Of a stretch of DNA of 64,000 bases, positions 1 through 8,741 are shown in pieces. The DNA comes from Microcoleus sp. FACHB-68. Lineage in GTDB: Bacteria; Cyanobacteriota; Cyanobacteriia; Cyanobacteriales; Oscillatoriaceae. The stretch spans positions 276,545 to 340,544 of the forward strand of contig NZ_JACJOT010000017.1 of the NCBI RefSeq assembly GCF_014695715.1, read 5' to 3'. The notes beneath the pieces are model-generated. The model searched no databases, was not told the DNA's origin, and was given only the letters and a program-made list of their open reading frames with translations. Every line of letters starts with the position of its first letter. The first letter of the stretch is position 1. A program made the translations under genes and the position numbers.

Positions 1-1
1 C

Positions 2-595
2 ATTTACGCCCGCAGTGGCCTTGTTACATTTCATGGGCCGGTGGGTACGTCGAGTTGGAATCCCTTTTCTGTGAATTGCTTCAAGCGCATTTTGTTTAAC
101 GGGGAAGCGATGATGCTGCGAAATGCCCCCAACACCGGCAGCCGAGGCAACCCACAACCTCAAGTGCGCGTAACAACCCTGAGTGCCGGTAGAGCACGAG
201 GTCAACTTGTGGGTGGTAATTTATCCGTCCTCACGGCGATGGTGGGTTCGCCTTACCTGCCAGACTGGAAACAGAAAATTCTCTTTGTCGAAGAAATTGG
301 CGAAGAAGTTTACCGCATCGACCGAATGCTGACGCAATTAAAATTGGCAGGGATTCTTAATCAAATTTCTGGGTTTATCTTTGGTCAATGTACCGATTGT
401 GACCCAGAAGAACCCGATAAGTCACTGACATTGGGGCAAGTGTTGTCGGAACACATCAAACCCCTGCGAATCCCCGCCTGGTACGGTTCGATGATTGGTC
501 ACATTCCCAATAAATTTACCTTGCCGGTGGGTGGGGAGGTGGAAATTGACGCCGGTACTGGTACGATTCAGCTACTAGAGCCGGCAGTTGGGTAA
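2..595 (+). CDS. LD-carboxypeptidase (peptidase family S66), 3' part
   Basis: The reading frame is open from the first bases of the window (IYARSGLVTFHGPVGTS...), so the gene starts upstream and only about the last 197 residues are visible. The GLVTFHGP segment, the LFVEEIGEEVYRIDRML helix carrying the expected catalytic Glu, and the GHIPNKFTLPVG segment carrying the expected catalytic His match the S66 family, which trims the terminal D-amino acid from peptidoglycan tetrapeptides (or hydrolyses microcin-like compounds). The nucleophile Ser lies outside the window. A GTG at 41 could be mistaken for a start but it sits inside the conserved domain. Family assignment is firm; the exact substrate is not. 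Confidence 0.88.
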   Translation: MYARSGLVTFHGPVGTSSWNPFSVNCFKRILFNGEAMMLRNAPNTGSRGNPQPQVRVTTLSAGRARGQLVGGNLSVLTAMVGSPYLPDWKQKILFVEEIGEEVYRIDRMLTQLKLAGILNQISGFIFGQCTDCDPEEPDKSLTLGQVLSEHIKPLRIPAWYGSMIGHIPNKFTLPVGGEVEIDAGTGTIQLLEPAVG

Positions 596-770
596 TTAGC
601 TGCAATGTGTTGAACTTGCGGGTGGCGCGGACTTCGTTAACAGATGCCACCGGATGCAAACAATCAACTTTCGGTTAGTGTCGTAACGATTTGATATTTT
701 GGCAAGCCTGAGATACTCGAATTGTTAGTCGCTAGCACACAATAAATATGACACTAACTGGAGGCCAGCC

Positions 771-1181
771 ATGAGCGAAGAGCAAAACGAAGTTCAGGAA
801 GATAGCGCTAATTTACCTGAAGCGAGTTCTAATCAAGCAGAAGAAAGATTTTGGGGCAAAGTCACGGTTTTAGAAGAAGGGCCACGCTATCGGATTAATC
901 AAATTGAGATTAAACCGGGTCATACGATGACGGCGCAAATTCACTATCATCGCAGCGAACACTGGATCGTTGTTTCCGGGACAGCCAAGGTGATCTGTGG
1001 GGATGAGGAAGTATTAGTGACTCAATACCGTTCTACCTACGTTCCTCAATGCACACCTCACCGTGTGGAAAATCCAGGCGCAATTCCGGTGGTGATCATT
1101 GAAGTCCAAAACGGCGAATATCTGGGCGAGGATGACACAATCCGCCTTCCCAGTGATGAGGCTGTTTCTGCGGGGACATAA
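771..1181 (+). CDS. Cupin domain protein, mannose-6-phosphate isomerase type II-like
   Basis: A 136-residue protein made of a short acidic N-terminus and a single cupin barrel. The metal-binding motif 1 is visible as HYHRSEHWIVVSGTAKV and motif 2 as PQCTPHRVENPG. The barrel resembles the C-terminal cupin of bifunctional mannose-6-phosphate isomerase/GDP-mannose pyrophosphorylase, here as a stand-alone unit with no nucleotidyltransferase domain. A GGAGG Shine-Dalgarno lies at 762-766, a few bases before the ATG. A bidirectional hairpin follows at 1271-1303. A sugar-phosphate isomerase role is possible, but many small cupins of this type have no proven reaction. Confidence 0.85.
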   Translation: MSEEQNEVQEDSANLPEASSNQAEERFWGKVTVLEEGPRYRINQIEIKPGHTMTAQIHYHRSEHWIVVSGTAKVICGDEEVLVTQYRSTYVPQCTPHRVENPGAIPVVIIEVQNGEYLGEDDTIRLPSDEAVSAGT

Positions 1182-1270
1182 GCTTGTTTGCGCTTAGCCA
1201 ATCCTCCGCCTTTTCAGCCTGTAATGCTTGTATAAGTACAAGAAAAGCGTTTAAAGTATCGTGAAACATG

Positions 1271-1303
1271 AAATAGGAGCCGACCCGAATACGGCTCCTA
1301 TTT
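1271..1303. terminator. Bidirectional terminator-like hairpin between convergent genes
   Basis: Perfect 12-bp inverted repeat AAATAGGAGCCG / CGGCTCCTATTT with a 9-base loop (1283-1291). The A-rich left and T-rich right edges supply a U-run in both directions. It lies between the convergent cupin gene and the pentapeptide-repeat gene. Confidence 0.8.
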
Positions 1304-1326
1304 CTAAATTATTGATTTTTTAGAGA

Positions 1327-2052
1327 TTACTCTTGATGGCCTTTGACCAAGCTCACGGAAGATTCTGCCGGCTCACTATGGGGCATCTTTGTATTTTGCA
1401 GCAACGCATTTCTGAGATCGACATTCGCCAAATTCGCCCCGGCAAGGTTTGCGCCGGATAAATCGGAACCTCTCAAATTTGCGCCGGCTAAGTTCGCCCC
1501 AGTCAAATCAGCATCCCGCAGATTAACGCCACTGACATCCATTGCGTACACGCTGCCACCCATCAGATTTGTGTTCCCCAGGTTGGCAACAGACTGGTGA
1601 GCCTTATTGAGGTTAGCGCCGGCAAGCTTGGCGCTTTCTAAATTTGCGCCAATCAGATTCGTTTGTGTGAGGTTAGTATTCTTGAGGCTGGCAATCACCA
1701 TGCCGGCCATGCTCAGGTTAGCATTGCTCAAATCCGCATCATCTAGATTGGCTCCATGTAGTTTCGAGCCAATCAGTGTTGTTCCCTGCAGTTGCGCCCC
1801 CGTTAAATTCGCCTCATTTAAATTGGCTTCATTCAGGTTTGCACCGTTAAGGATCGTTCCCCTGAGATTGGCTTCTTTCAAATTCGCGCCTCGCAAGTCA
1901 ACCCCTGCTAGCTGAATTCCGCTCAGATCGCACCTTTCACATTCATTCGTTTCAAGCAACTGTTTCAGGTGTGCCGCATTCTCAGCGTTAGCCGGCATTA
2001 CGGTGCCGGTTGCGATCAGTAATATTGCGGTTGCCAAGATCCCAGGCTTCAT
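1327..2052 (-). CDS. Exported pentapeptide-repeat protein with CxxC motif
   Basis: Chosen start is the ATG at 2052, because it has a GGAGGGAG Shine-Dalgarno just upstream and gives a clean signal peptide (MKPGILATAILLIATG, then cleavage near ANA). A longer frame reaches 2094 but lacks both. The mature part begins with LLETNECERCDLS, a CxxC motif, then about 30 pentapeptide repeats of the A(D/N)LxX type that should form a right-handed quadrilateral beta helix. Its organisation is the same as the protein at 14597-15124 (LLETKQCAKCDLS), so the two are paralogs. Likely periplasmic or thylakoid-lumen; no biochemical role can be assigned. Confidence 0.88.
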   Translation of the reverse strand: MKPGILATAILLIATGTVMPANAENAAHLKQLLETNECERCDLSGIQLAGVDLRGANLKEANLRGTILNGANLNEANLNEANLTGAQLQGTTLIGSKLHGANLDDADLSNANLSMAGMVIASLKNTNLTQTNLIGANLESAKLAGANLNKAHQSVANLGNTNLMGGSVYAMDVSGVNLRDADLTGANLAGANLRGSDLSGANLAGANLANVDLRNALLQNTKMPHSEPAESSVSLVKGHQE

Positions 2053-2094
2053 CTTCACTCCCTCCACAAACTCACACTTAATACTATGAGTCAT

Positions 2095-2474
2095 TTTGCG
2101 GTCGCGCCTGGTGATTGAAATCTCAGATCGATTGTGATGAAAACACCTACCGATAGTGATTTAAAACACTTTCAAAATATTTTTTATGTGCATTGACTTG
2201 TTCAACGCTCCTGCGCTCATTTTTACGTTAACTTTTGTGTCTAACTATGACTGCGGTATCTCACCCCTCTTCCCAATCGGCACCCAGCAATCCATCAGGA
2301 AACAGCAGGGATATGGCACAATATGTACATATTATTTTAGTTGTGTCAATAATAAGTTGCAAAAGTTAATAACCAGGTAAACGCCTTCACTTTGCGCTGT
2401 TGTAAATTTTTTAGCACCTAAATTTAAACCCTATCTCTCAATTTGCTAGAAGAATCCCCTGAGAAGTTACCCGC
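2095..2474. other. Intergenic region, no recognised gene
   Basis: About 380 AT-rich bases upstream of the pentapeptide gene and downstream of the NTF2-like gene. A short open frame at 2186-2380 has no ribosome binding site and resembles no protein I know. It probably contains the promoter of the minus-strand pentapeptide gene. I see no repeat or RNA gene. Confidence 0.4.
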
Positions 2475-2876
2475 CTATTCCGCACTGGGTTGAACGATCA
2501 CACTGAGATACTCCCGGTAAGCGCAAATTTGGTTGCCGCGAACATCTAAAGATACCGCTGCCTGGTTGCTGTAAGGTTTTCCCCTGAGGCGTCCCTCAGA
2601 GTGAATCTCGAAAACAACCGTTGTGTCGTTACTCGTGACACGTTCCACTGTAACAGTCAGTCCTTCGCTAAACGCCTCAGAAACGTACTGGAAGAAAGCC
2701 GCCGCCCGTTCTTTGCCGGTGTTAACACCCTTATACAATCCTACCGGAAACCAAAAAGTAAAGTCTTCTGTGAGCGTATCTAAGAAGGGTTCCCAGTTGC
2801 CGGTTGCTAGTCCTTGAGAAAAGTATTGAAATGCCAGATTAGCAACGTCTAAAGTTTCTGGGTTTGCTGATGCCAT
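2475..2876 (-). CDS. NTF2-like / SnoaL-like domain protein
   Basis: A 133-residue protein with the usual cone-shaped NTF2 pattern: N-terminal helices (VANLAFQYFSQGLATGNWEPFLDTLTEDFTFWFP), then beta strands ending in the E-Y-L-S-V core. The family includes polyketide cyclases, ketosteroid isomerases and ligand carriers; no catalytic residue can be singled out here. An AGGAAA Shine-Dalgarno precedes the ATG. It is divergently oriented from the DUF3598-like gene, with about 190 bases between the start codons. Confidence 0.8.
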   Translation of the reverse strand: MASANPETLDVANLAFQYFSQGLATGNWEPFLDTLTEDFTFWFPVGLYKGVNTGKERAAAFFQYVSEAFSEGLTVTVERVTSNDTTVVFEIHSEGRLRGKPYSNQAAVSLDVRGNQICAYREYLSVIVQPSAE

Positions 2877-3062
2877 GTTTCCTGTACCCGAAAATGTTAT
2901 AAATTTTTACACTAACTCAATCCTAGCGGTTAAACTCACTCATCGGGTAACAAGCGAGATTTCTTCACAAAGCCAGTTAAACCAAGTGTGAGAACAATTC
3001 AATATGATCGACGCTTTTATGATAAAATTCTGAAAACTAAACAACCGTTTATTGAAACAATC

Positions 3063-3809
3063 ATGCCAATGAACTTGAATCTTAAGAATTGGGAAAATTG
3101 TTGTAAATATCAAGCCGGCAGTTGGCACGGAACTTGGACAACCTATTCTCCAAGTTTGGAAATTTTAAAAGTTGTTAACGTTATTACCAGTTTAGAACTG
3201 AATCCAGAAGAAACTGAAATTCATCATATTAATTATTATACTTATGCTGATGGAACTAAGGAAGAACAAGATTATGGCCGGTATACACAAGACAATTGCA
3301 GAGCGTCGCTTTTTTTAGAAAATACATTTTCATGGGGTATACAACAGCTAGAGGCTGGCTCAAGGCTTGTCATGGAAATAGGGTTCAGACATGAAAATCA
3401 GCGGACTCGTTTTGTGACAGCTTATGATGAGAGCCACACTTTGCAAAGAACGACTGTTATTCGGGAACAGCTATCGGTTCCTCCGAGTGAGCCGGCGCAA
3501 CCCACTGTGGAAAACTTGAGCGGGGTTTGGCAAGGCAACAGCGTGAGCATAACGCCCGATTTACAAGTTTCTGAAGCGATTCCGATTCAATGGCAAGGAT
3601 TCGATTCTTTGGGAGAACAAAATCAAGTTTTATTTTTTCCAGATGGGATTTCTTTAAGCTGTCCTCTCCAGCTAGAAATCGGCGAAACATTGGCAATTGC
3701 AGTGGGGTGGCTGCTCAATTCCACTGAACATCAACGGGTAATTCGCCAGTATGATCAGCATGGTAATTTTACAAGTATGGCGCTGGAAACATTGAGACGC
3801 GTCTCCTAA
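3063..3809 (+). CDS. DUF3598-like calycin-type cyanobacterial protein
   Basis: About 248 residues from the ATG at 3063; a second ATG follows at 3069. The frame is open back to a GTG at 2988, but the upstream part is AT-rich and lacks the domain. The sequence NWENCCKYQAGSWHGTWTTYSP and the repeat-like second half (LSGVWQGNSVSITPDL) suggest two lipocalin-like beta-barrel halves, each starting with a G-x-W motif, as in the cyanobacterial DUF3598 family. Function is unknown; related calycin proteins in cyanobacteria handle pigments or lipids. No strong Shine-Dalgarno is seen, which is common in this genome. Confidence 0.7.
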   Translation: MPMNLNLKNWENCCKYQAGSWHGTWTTYSPSLEILKVVNVITSLELNPEETEIHHINYYTYADGTKEEQDYGRYTQDNCRASLFLENTFSWGIQQLEAGSRLVMEIGFRHENQRTRFVTAYDESHTLQRTTVIREQLSVPPSEPAQPTVENLSGVWQGNSVSITPDLQVSEAIPIQWQGFDSLGEQNQVLFFPDGISLSCPLQLEIGETLAIAVGWLLNSTEHQRVIRQYDQHGNFTSMALETLRRVS

Positions 3810-3849
3810 TTTGAATCATGAGTTTTCCATCTGTAACACAGAGGAAGAA

Positions 3850-4314
3850 TTAGACGGGGGCATCACTTTGTTCTTCAGTGTGTTCGCGCAAAATTTCTCG
3901 CACTTCTACTAGAATCTTTCCTAGCATATTTTTGCCACTACCATCAGCACCGCAACCCCAATAATAGTCAATCGGAGAATTCTCGACAATTTCATCATCG
4001 CCGGTTGCTAAAAGAATTTCGCGGATGCCGGCATGAGTTTCAAATTTTTTTAATACCGCTTTCCGCATAATCTCGTCTTTCACTTGTTCCCAATCCGGGC
4101 GCAGGGGACGTTTGCGTTCGCGTCCCATTTTTGCAGCATCTTTAGGTGCTTTTACTTGTCGAATTTCGTCAGCGTGGGGGGTGCCGGCAAATTTTTGGGC
4201 TTGAAAGTAATGCTCACTGGTTTGCCAATACGCACCGTCTAATTCAAAGCCGTGGGGCGAAAAGTTGGAGAAGCAGCCATATTGCTCACGAGTGCTGTAA
4301 AAGTAAATTGTCAT
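3850..4314 (-). CDS. NADAR family protein (YbiA/DUF1768-like N-glycosidase)
   Basis: 154 residues containing the typical NADAR landmarks: FSNFSPHGFELDGAYWQTSEHYFQAQKF at the N-terminus, the basic GRERKRPLR segment, and the C-terminal WGCGADGSGKNMLGKILVEVR. Members cleave N-glycosidic bonds: YbiA-type proteins act on riboflavin-pathway intermediates, and other members remove ADP-ribose from guanine in nucleic acids. Which activity this protein has cannot be told from the sequence. No DNA-ADP-ribosylating toxin is seen beside it. It is convergent with the DUF3598-like gene. Confidence 0.88.
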   Translation of the reverse strand: MTIYFYSTREQYGCFSNFSPHGFELDGAYWQTSEHYFQAQKFAGTPHADEIRQVKAPKDAAKMGRERKRPLRPDWEQVKDEIMRKAVLKKFETHAGIREILLATGDDEIVENSPIDYYWGCGADGSGKNMLGKILVEVREILREHTEEQSDAPV

Positions 4315-4407
4315 TGGAAAAAATTCCTAATTACTGAATTTTTGGCTAGTTTTTGCAAAAGCTATTGATTGACAAGATCCCTAAAAAATAAACGATTTTA
4401 GCTTAAT

Positions 4408-6192
4408 TTAAAGGCAGTGATAAAGCCGGTATTTATAACCTGTAACCTTTGGCTTTGATTTAGAATCAAGCACACAGTTTTGTGATTCCACGCTAATAGG
4501 GGCGTTAAAATTTACAGCCCATAAATCCAAAGGGCGCGGCAGTTTCCTCAAGGTTCTGCTGAGGGTATCGGTAGCCGGCTTAGAATCATCCTCTTTGTGT
4601 GCCAGAAGAAATAGAGGCGAATTCACTGAAGGTTTTAATAAACCTTTGCTGCGTTTGAATTCCAAGGCTAATACCATCATCCCTCTGGTTTCAGCGTGAG
4701 TTTTATGAACCATCGCGATTAAAACCGGCACTTGAGAGGTTTTTTGAATGATAGGAACCAAAAGATCGGCGCGTTTAGATTTTTGAAAGCCTAAATTTGA
4801 AACAACTGTTAAACTTCCTATCAAACCCATCAGTAAAATTATAGCCACTGTTTTCTTTCCCCCCATCAATGAGGAAGGGAGCAGGGGAAATGTACCCTTT
4901 TCCCGTCCTTCTGTCGTGTAATTATCCCAATAAACCGCAAGACTCGCTGCCAGGAAAACTATCACGGCAGGAAAGTAGAAAAAATGATAGCGAGCGGCTA
5001 GGGTTACATCAGCACCCACAACATAAGTTACACATAAAATTATGGCAATTGCTGCTAAAATAAATCCGCCTAAAACTTGAATGCTTAAACGAATCGCCGG
5101 CTGCTGAATTTGCCTTCTAATTCCCCGAATCAAAATTGGCGTTGCCCACAGAATAAAAATTACCAGGAGCAAACTAGAAGCAACGGTAATCGATAAATTT
5201 TGCCCTTCCACCGGCAGCAATGAAAGCATTGTGATGAACCAAGCCACAAGCCGAGCAATCGGTGCGAAGAAGTCATTCAACGGATTCGCTTCATAAATCC
5301 ATTTTGTCAGCTCACTATCAGAAGCACCTTTCAACGCCGGCAACCAAACTAAGCATCCGATGAGAGTGCCGGCGGCAGTGGCATAAATTCGCCGCCAGTA
5401 TTTAGAGAGGAAAGGAGAAGGAGAATTTTCAGTTTGTAATTTTCTGTTAGAAATTTGCAAATCTGCCAGCCAAAATTTCAGCACAACTAAGGCTTCGGCA
5501 GCAAGGGTAAGCACGAAAAAGTAATGGACAGCAATTCCTAGACTGTTAACGACTACCCAAGTTAATGCTATCGGAGCCGGCAGAACAATTTTATTTTGAA
5601 TGTTTCGTATAGCAACCACGAAGCAACATAAAGACGCGATGATTAACAAAATTGTCAAAGTGTAATGTCGGGCTTCTTGAGCTAAATAGATGCCGTAGGG
5701 AGAAACTGCCATCATAGCTGCGGCAATTTGTCCAACTAAACGAGAGCGAAAAGCCAGCCATCCAAAGCCAAACATGGCAGGAATTGAGACGACTCCAAAA
5801 AGGGCACTCAGCGCTCGTCCCGCCCATAATGAAACCAATCCATTATCCGCAGGAAATAGCTTTAACCACCAGTGAGTTAACGCAAAATAAACTGGGGGGT
5901 GGGTACTTTCTGTCATCAAATTGTGGATGACTTCACGGATGCCAAAGATGGGAGCCGGCTGTAAGGGTTGTAGAAGCCTATCAAGCGTGATTGCTTGCTC
6001 CACCGGCACGCTTTGCACACTGTTGCCCAAGCTAAATATTAGAGTCGCTAGCTCAATGGTTGAAGGATTTTTCGAGGCTAAAAGGGTAAAGCGTAAACCG
6101 GCACCGATGGCAACCCACAACAAGATCAGCAGAAAATGCAGCCAGAAAACTCTATTCTTTTTAAATTTTAACGTTTCGTTTTGAATGATCAT
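4408..6192 (-). CDS. GT-C family membrane glycosyltransferase (GT39/ArnT-like)
   Basis: 594 residues with roughly a dozen hydrophobic segments. An N-terminal membrane helix is followed by a long first loop ending in MTESTHPPVYFALTHWWLKLF; the HPP motif and the later YLAQEARHYTL motif are typical of polyprenyl-phosphate-sugar-dependent GT-C enzymes. A soluble C-terminal part of about 110 residues follows the last helix. Two cytoplasm-like loops (near NSPSPFLSKYW and REKGTFPLLPSS) look like low-complexity insertions. It should transfer a sugar from a lipid carrier to an extracytoplasmic acceptor. It lies 42 bases downstream of a second membrane gene on the same strand, probably in one transcript. 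Confidence 0.82.
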   Translation of the reverse strand: MIIQNETLKFKKNRVFWLHFLLILLWVAIGAGLRFTLLASKNPSTIELATLIFSLGNSVQSVPVEQAITLDRLLQPLQPAPIFGIREVIHNLMTESTHPPVYFALTHWWLKLFPADNGLVSLWAGRALSALFGVVSIPAMFGFGWLAFRSRLVGQIAAAMMAVSPYGIYLAQEARHYTLTILLIIASLCCFVVAIRNIQNKIVLPAPIALTWVVVNSLGIAVHYFFVLTLAAEALVVLKFWLADLQISNRKLQTENSPSPFLSKYWRRIYATAAGTLIGCLVWLPALKGASDSELTKWIYEANPLNDFFAPIARLVAWFITMLSLLPVEGQNLSITVASSLLLVIFILWATPILIRGIRRQIQQPAIRLSIQVLGGFILAAIAIILCVTYVVGADVTLAARYHFFYFPAVIVFLAASLAVYWDNYTTEGREKGTFPLLPSSLMGGKKTVAIILLMGLIGSLTVVSNLGFQKSKRADLLVPIIQKTSQVPVLIAMVHKTHAETRGMMVLALEFKRSKGLLKPSVNSPLFLLAHKEDDSKPATDTLSRTLRKLPRPLDLWAVNFNAPISVESQNCVLDSKSKPKVTGYKYRLYHCL

Positions 6193-6234
6193 TGATTAAT
6201 TGTTATTATTTGAGCGCACCCCAGAATGACCCGA

Positions 6235-6960
6235 TTATTTTCTCACTTGCCGCTTTGTTTCCTCCATAAAATCAAATCGCAGATCGAAATTTTTCAGATA
6301 CAAGCGTATATAATCTAATAACGCATAAATAAACACAACAACCCCCGCCATTTCAAGAAATTCTTCCACGCAGGTGATTAGGGCATAGGTTAAATTATTT
6401 TTGCCATAGAAATCCGTGTAGTATCCTCCAATCATTTCCATGCCCAGTGCGCCGCCGATATACAGCCCGCCGGCAAGCAGAAATAAAATCATTGTTTGTT
6501 TGGGAAGATGTTTGATAAATTTATAGTAAGCCAGTCCAACAAGCCCGACAAATACGATTGCAGGAATCACCCAAACGTAATAAAAGATTCCCCCAAGATT
6601 CAGAAACCGCCGCAAATCGGGAATAATCAAGATTTCATGAATACTAATGGCTTCATCTAGAGAGAAAATTAAAAAAATGATAGATAAAGCTTTCCAGTGA
6701 CGGAAGTAGCGATCACCGTCTATCTTTTTTGCTGAAGCAATGGTGGTAAGCAGAAGGGAACAAAAAATTAAGGTAAAAGAGGCGTACCAGGAAGGGTAAT
6801 TTAGCTCTTTATCTAGGTTAAATAGCTTTAACCAATCTTCCCGATAGTTAAAACCGTACTTAGCAACCTGTACAGCAACACCGGCAACTGTAAAAAAGAT
6901 GACGACGCTAGTCAGAATTTTGGTAATTTTCCTGGGAGAAACAGAGAGCGTGAATTGCAC
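6235..6960 (-). CDS. Multi-pass membrane protein of unknown function
   Basis: 241 residues with about six or seven predicted membrane helices. Conserved-looking polar motifs sit inside or beside the helices: FSLDEAISIHE, GMEMIGG and CVEEFLEMAG. This acid/His pattern is reminiscent of membrane hydrolases but I do not recognise the family. It is the upstream gene of a likely two-gene operon with the GT-C glycosyltransferase, so a role in lipid-linked sugar or cell-surface glycan metabolism is possible by context only. Confidence 0.65.
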   Translation of the reverse strand: MQFTLSVSPRKITKILTSVVIFFTVAGVAVQVAKYGFNYREDWLKLFNLDKELNYPSWYASFTLIFCSLLLTTIASAKKIDGDRYFRHWKALSIIFLIFSLDEAISIHEILIIPDLRRFLNLGGIFYYVWVIPAIVFVGLVGLAYYKFIKHLPKQTMILFLLAGGLYIGGALGMEMIGGYYTDFYGKNNLTYALITCVEEFLEMAGVVVFIYALLDYIRLYLKNFDLRFDFMEETKRQVRK

Positions 6961-7034
6961 GGAGAGTCACCTCGCACCCGTTAAAAACTAAAACTGAGAA
7001 TTTTTCAATTTATCATTTTTAATTGCGTGCCGGC

Positions 7035-7355
7035 TCAACCTGTAATTTTATTTAGGTCGCCCTTAACAAGATGGCGCAACCGTGACCCTTGTTCTGGCTG
7101 GGCTTGCAAGCATTCTTGCGCTTGTTGCGCCATGTACGGCCCGGAAGCCAGTCTCTCCACACACCCTTGCTTGCCGCGCAAACAAACAGGGCCGGCTGGA
7201 TCAACCACTGTATGACCCATCTCGCCGCCCATCCTATCGGCACTGCGCCAAGGCTGTCCATTAAGAATCCAACCACCTCCAATGCCGGCGCTGGCAGTGA
7301 TATAAAACCCCGCAGCCAGCTTTGTGAACCCAAAATCAAGCGCTAGAAGTACCAC
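7035..7355 (-). pseudogene. Decayed ROK-family sugar kinase with internal deletion
   Basis: The frame begins with LLALDFGFTKLAAG, which is the N-terminal phosphate-binding strand of ROK kinases (usually D-x-G-G-T-K; here the second Gly is Phe). It then jumps directly to ASAGIGGGWILNGQ, normally more than 100 residues further on, then carries the ROK signature with GGEMGHTVVDPAGPVC and GCVERLASG. It stops about 30 residues later, without the C-terminal ATP-binding half. This is best read as a ROK gene with an in-frame internal deletion and a lost 3' end. The first zinc-type Cys remains, but one of the others is missing. It is unlikely to be functional. Confidence 0.75.
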
Positions 7356-7488
7356 AGAATTTCATTCTTTTTTGATAGCCGATCACTCAAGTCTAAAACG
7401 AACGGAACGCGACAAAAGCGAAGTCACTGATTACGATAGATTTAGGGCAAAATTTATTTATTTAACCACTTGGGGCGCATTAATTTAA

Positions 7489-8205
7489 ATGAATCAAGCT
7501 GTTTTTCAATTTTATGCAGAACTGAATGATTTTTTGCCGGCAAACAAACGCCAGCAGAGTTTTGTTTATGAATTTACTGGACGCGTGGCGATTAAAGATA
7601 CCATTGAATCCTTGGGCATTCCTCACTGTGAAGTCTCGCGCATTTTGGTGAATGGTGAGCCGGTTGACTTCTCCTATATTCTGCAATCAGGGGACGAATG
7701 CAGCGTTTATCCCATTTCCCTATCCAACGACAGAATCCAGTACCCGTCGCGCTTTGTTTTAGATGTTCACTTGGGAAAGCTGGCGGGTTATCTGCGGATG
7801 CTGGGGTTTGATACGCTGTATCGCAATGATTATGAGGATGAAGAATTAGCGAGGATCTCTAGCAGTGAAGAACGAATTTTGCTCAGCAGAGATATTGGTT
7901 TGCTGAAGCGCAGCCTGGTGACTTATGGCTATTTTGTCCGGGAAACCAACCCCAACCGGCAGTTAATTGAAGTGTTGCGACACTTTGACTTTTTTAAAGC
8001 GATCTCGCCTTATTGCCGGTGTTTGCATTGCAATGGATTATTAGAGCCGGTTGCCAAGGAAATAATAGTAGATAAGCTGCCGATTAAAACACGGCAAACA
8101 TACAATGAGTTTCGCCAATGTTCCTCGTGCGGCCAAATTTTCTGGAAAGGAACCCATTACCAGCGAATGCAGCAATTCATTGCGAATGTCCTTCAGGAAG
8201 GCTAG
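7489..8205 (+). CDS. Mut7-C RNase-domain protein with N-terminal ubiquitin-like domain
   Basis: 238 residues. Residues 1-80 form a ubiquitin/ThiS-like beta-grasp (Mut7-C ubiquitin) domain. Residues 85-235 form the Mut7-C domain, a PIN-like nuclease fold, beginning RFVLDVHLGKLAGYLRMLGFDTLY with the expected acidic residues (LSRD in the middle) and closing with a zinc ribbon made of CRCLHC and CSSCGQIFW. It is predicted to be an RNA-cleaving or RNA-binding protein, found widely in bacteria and archaea without a settled role. Start is the ATG at 7489; no clear Shine-Dalgarno. Confidence 0.88.
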   Translation: MNQAVFQFYAELNDFLPANKRQQSFVYEFTGRVAIKDTIESLGIPHCEVSRILVNGEPVDFSYILQSGDECSVYPISLSNDRIQYPSRFVLDVHLGKLAGYLRMLGFDTLYRNDYEDEELARISSSEERILLSRDIGLLKRSLVTYGYFVRETNPNRQLIEVLRHFDFFKAISPYCRCLHCNGLLEPVAKEIIVDKLPIKTRQTYNEFRQCSSCGQIFWKGTHYQRMQQFIANVLQEG

Positions 8206-8741
8206 CAGAATGAGGCGCTAGGGAAGGGAGATACAATAGCTTTATGCTACAAATCAATATTAAATTAGTGATTTTAACCGGCACACTTATTCGTACATGG
8301 GGCGTGCATCTACCCTGGCTACCTGGGTTGGGATTATTTTTGTAATGACCCAAGCTTGTGTCACCCCACAAACGACCAGTGCAGAGATAATTAGCAGGAC
8401 GTTGGAGAACCGAGTTATACTTTTCACCACGATCACCTCTATATTTTATTTTTTTAAGTAATTGATTGCGGGATTTGCGGATATCTACCCGATATAACAA
8501 AGAGTAGCAGCTTCAAACCCCTACGTGTATCTACTGAAAGGAATAAATAAAGGTGAAACTGCCGGCTGACTGATTGCCCAGTGCCGACCTATCTAAGCTT
8601 TTATTACTATAGCCTTCCTAAATCGGTTGTCATAACATGAGCTTGCAAGATGACCGAACACCAGAGCAACATCATGACAACCCACGTGGGAGAATTGCAG
8701 AAAAAGTGGAGAGGATAAAAAGCGGTTTCTTGTTTCCTTAT
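8206..8741. other. Intergenic region with two doubtful short ORFs
   Basis: About 540 bases between the Mut7-C gene and the 3' end of the Argonaute fusion. One plus-strand frame (8297-8461, 54 codons, MGRASTLATWVGIIFVM at the start) could encode a tiny membrane protein but has no ribosome binding site. A second (8637-8780) would overlap the end of the Argonaute gene and could be the stub of a gene cut by its arrival. Neither is convincing. The last TGCCGGC word before the signature-free segment lies near 8560. Confidence 0.35.

Noticed and set aside
1343..1915. Plus-strand open frames opposite the pentapeptide gene
   Set aside because: They are antisense products of the repeats (KFAPxK patterns) with no ribosome binding sites; the minus frame has signal peptide and repeat periodicity.
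2186..2380. 64-codon plus-strand frame
   Set aside because: No Shine-Dalgarno, no recognisable domain, in an AT-rich spacer.
7052..7346. Three further overlapping frames over the ROK relic
   Set aside because: Only the minus frame 7035-7355 gives ROK motifs; the others are shadows.
8177..8500. 107-codon minus-strand frame after the Mut7-C gene
   Set aside because: It overlaps the end of the Mut7-C gene, lacks a Shine-Dalgarno, and shows no protein-like pattern.
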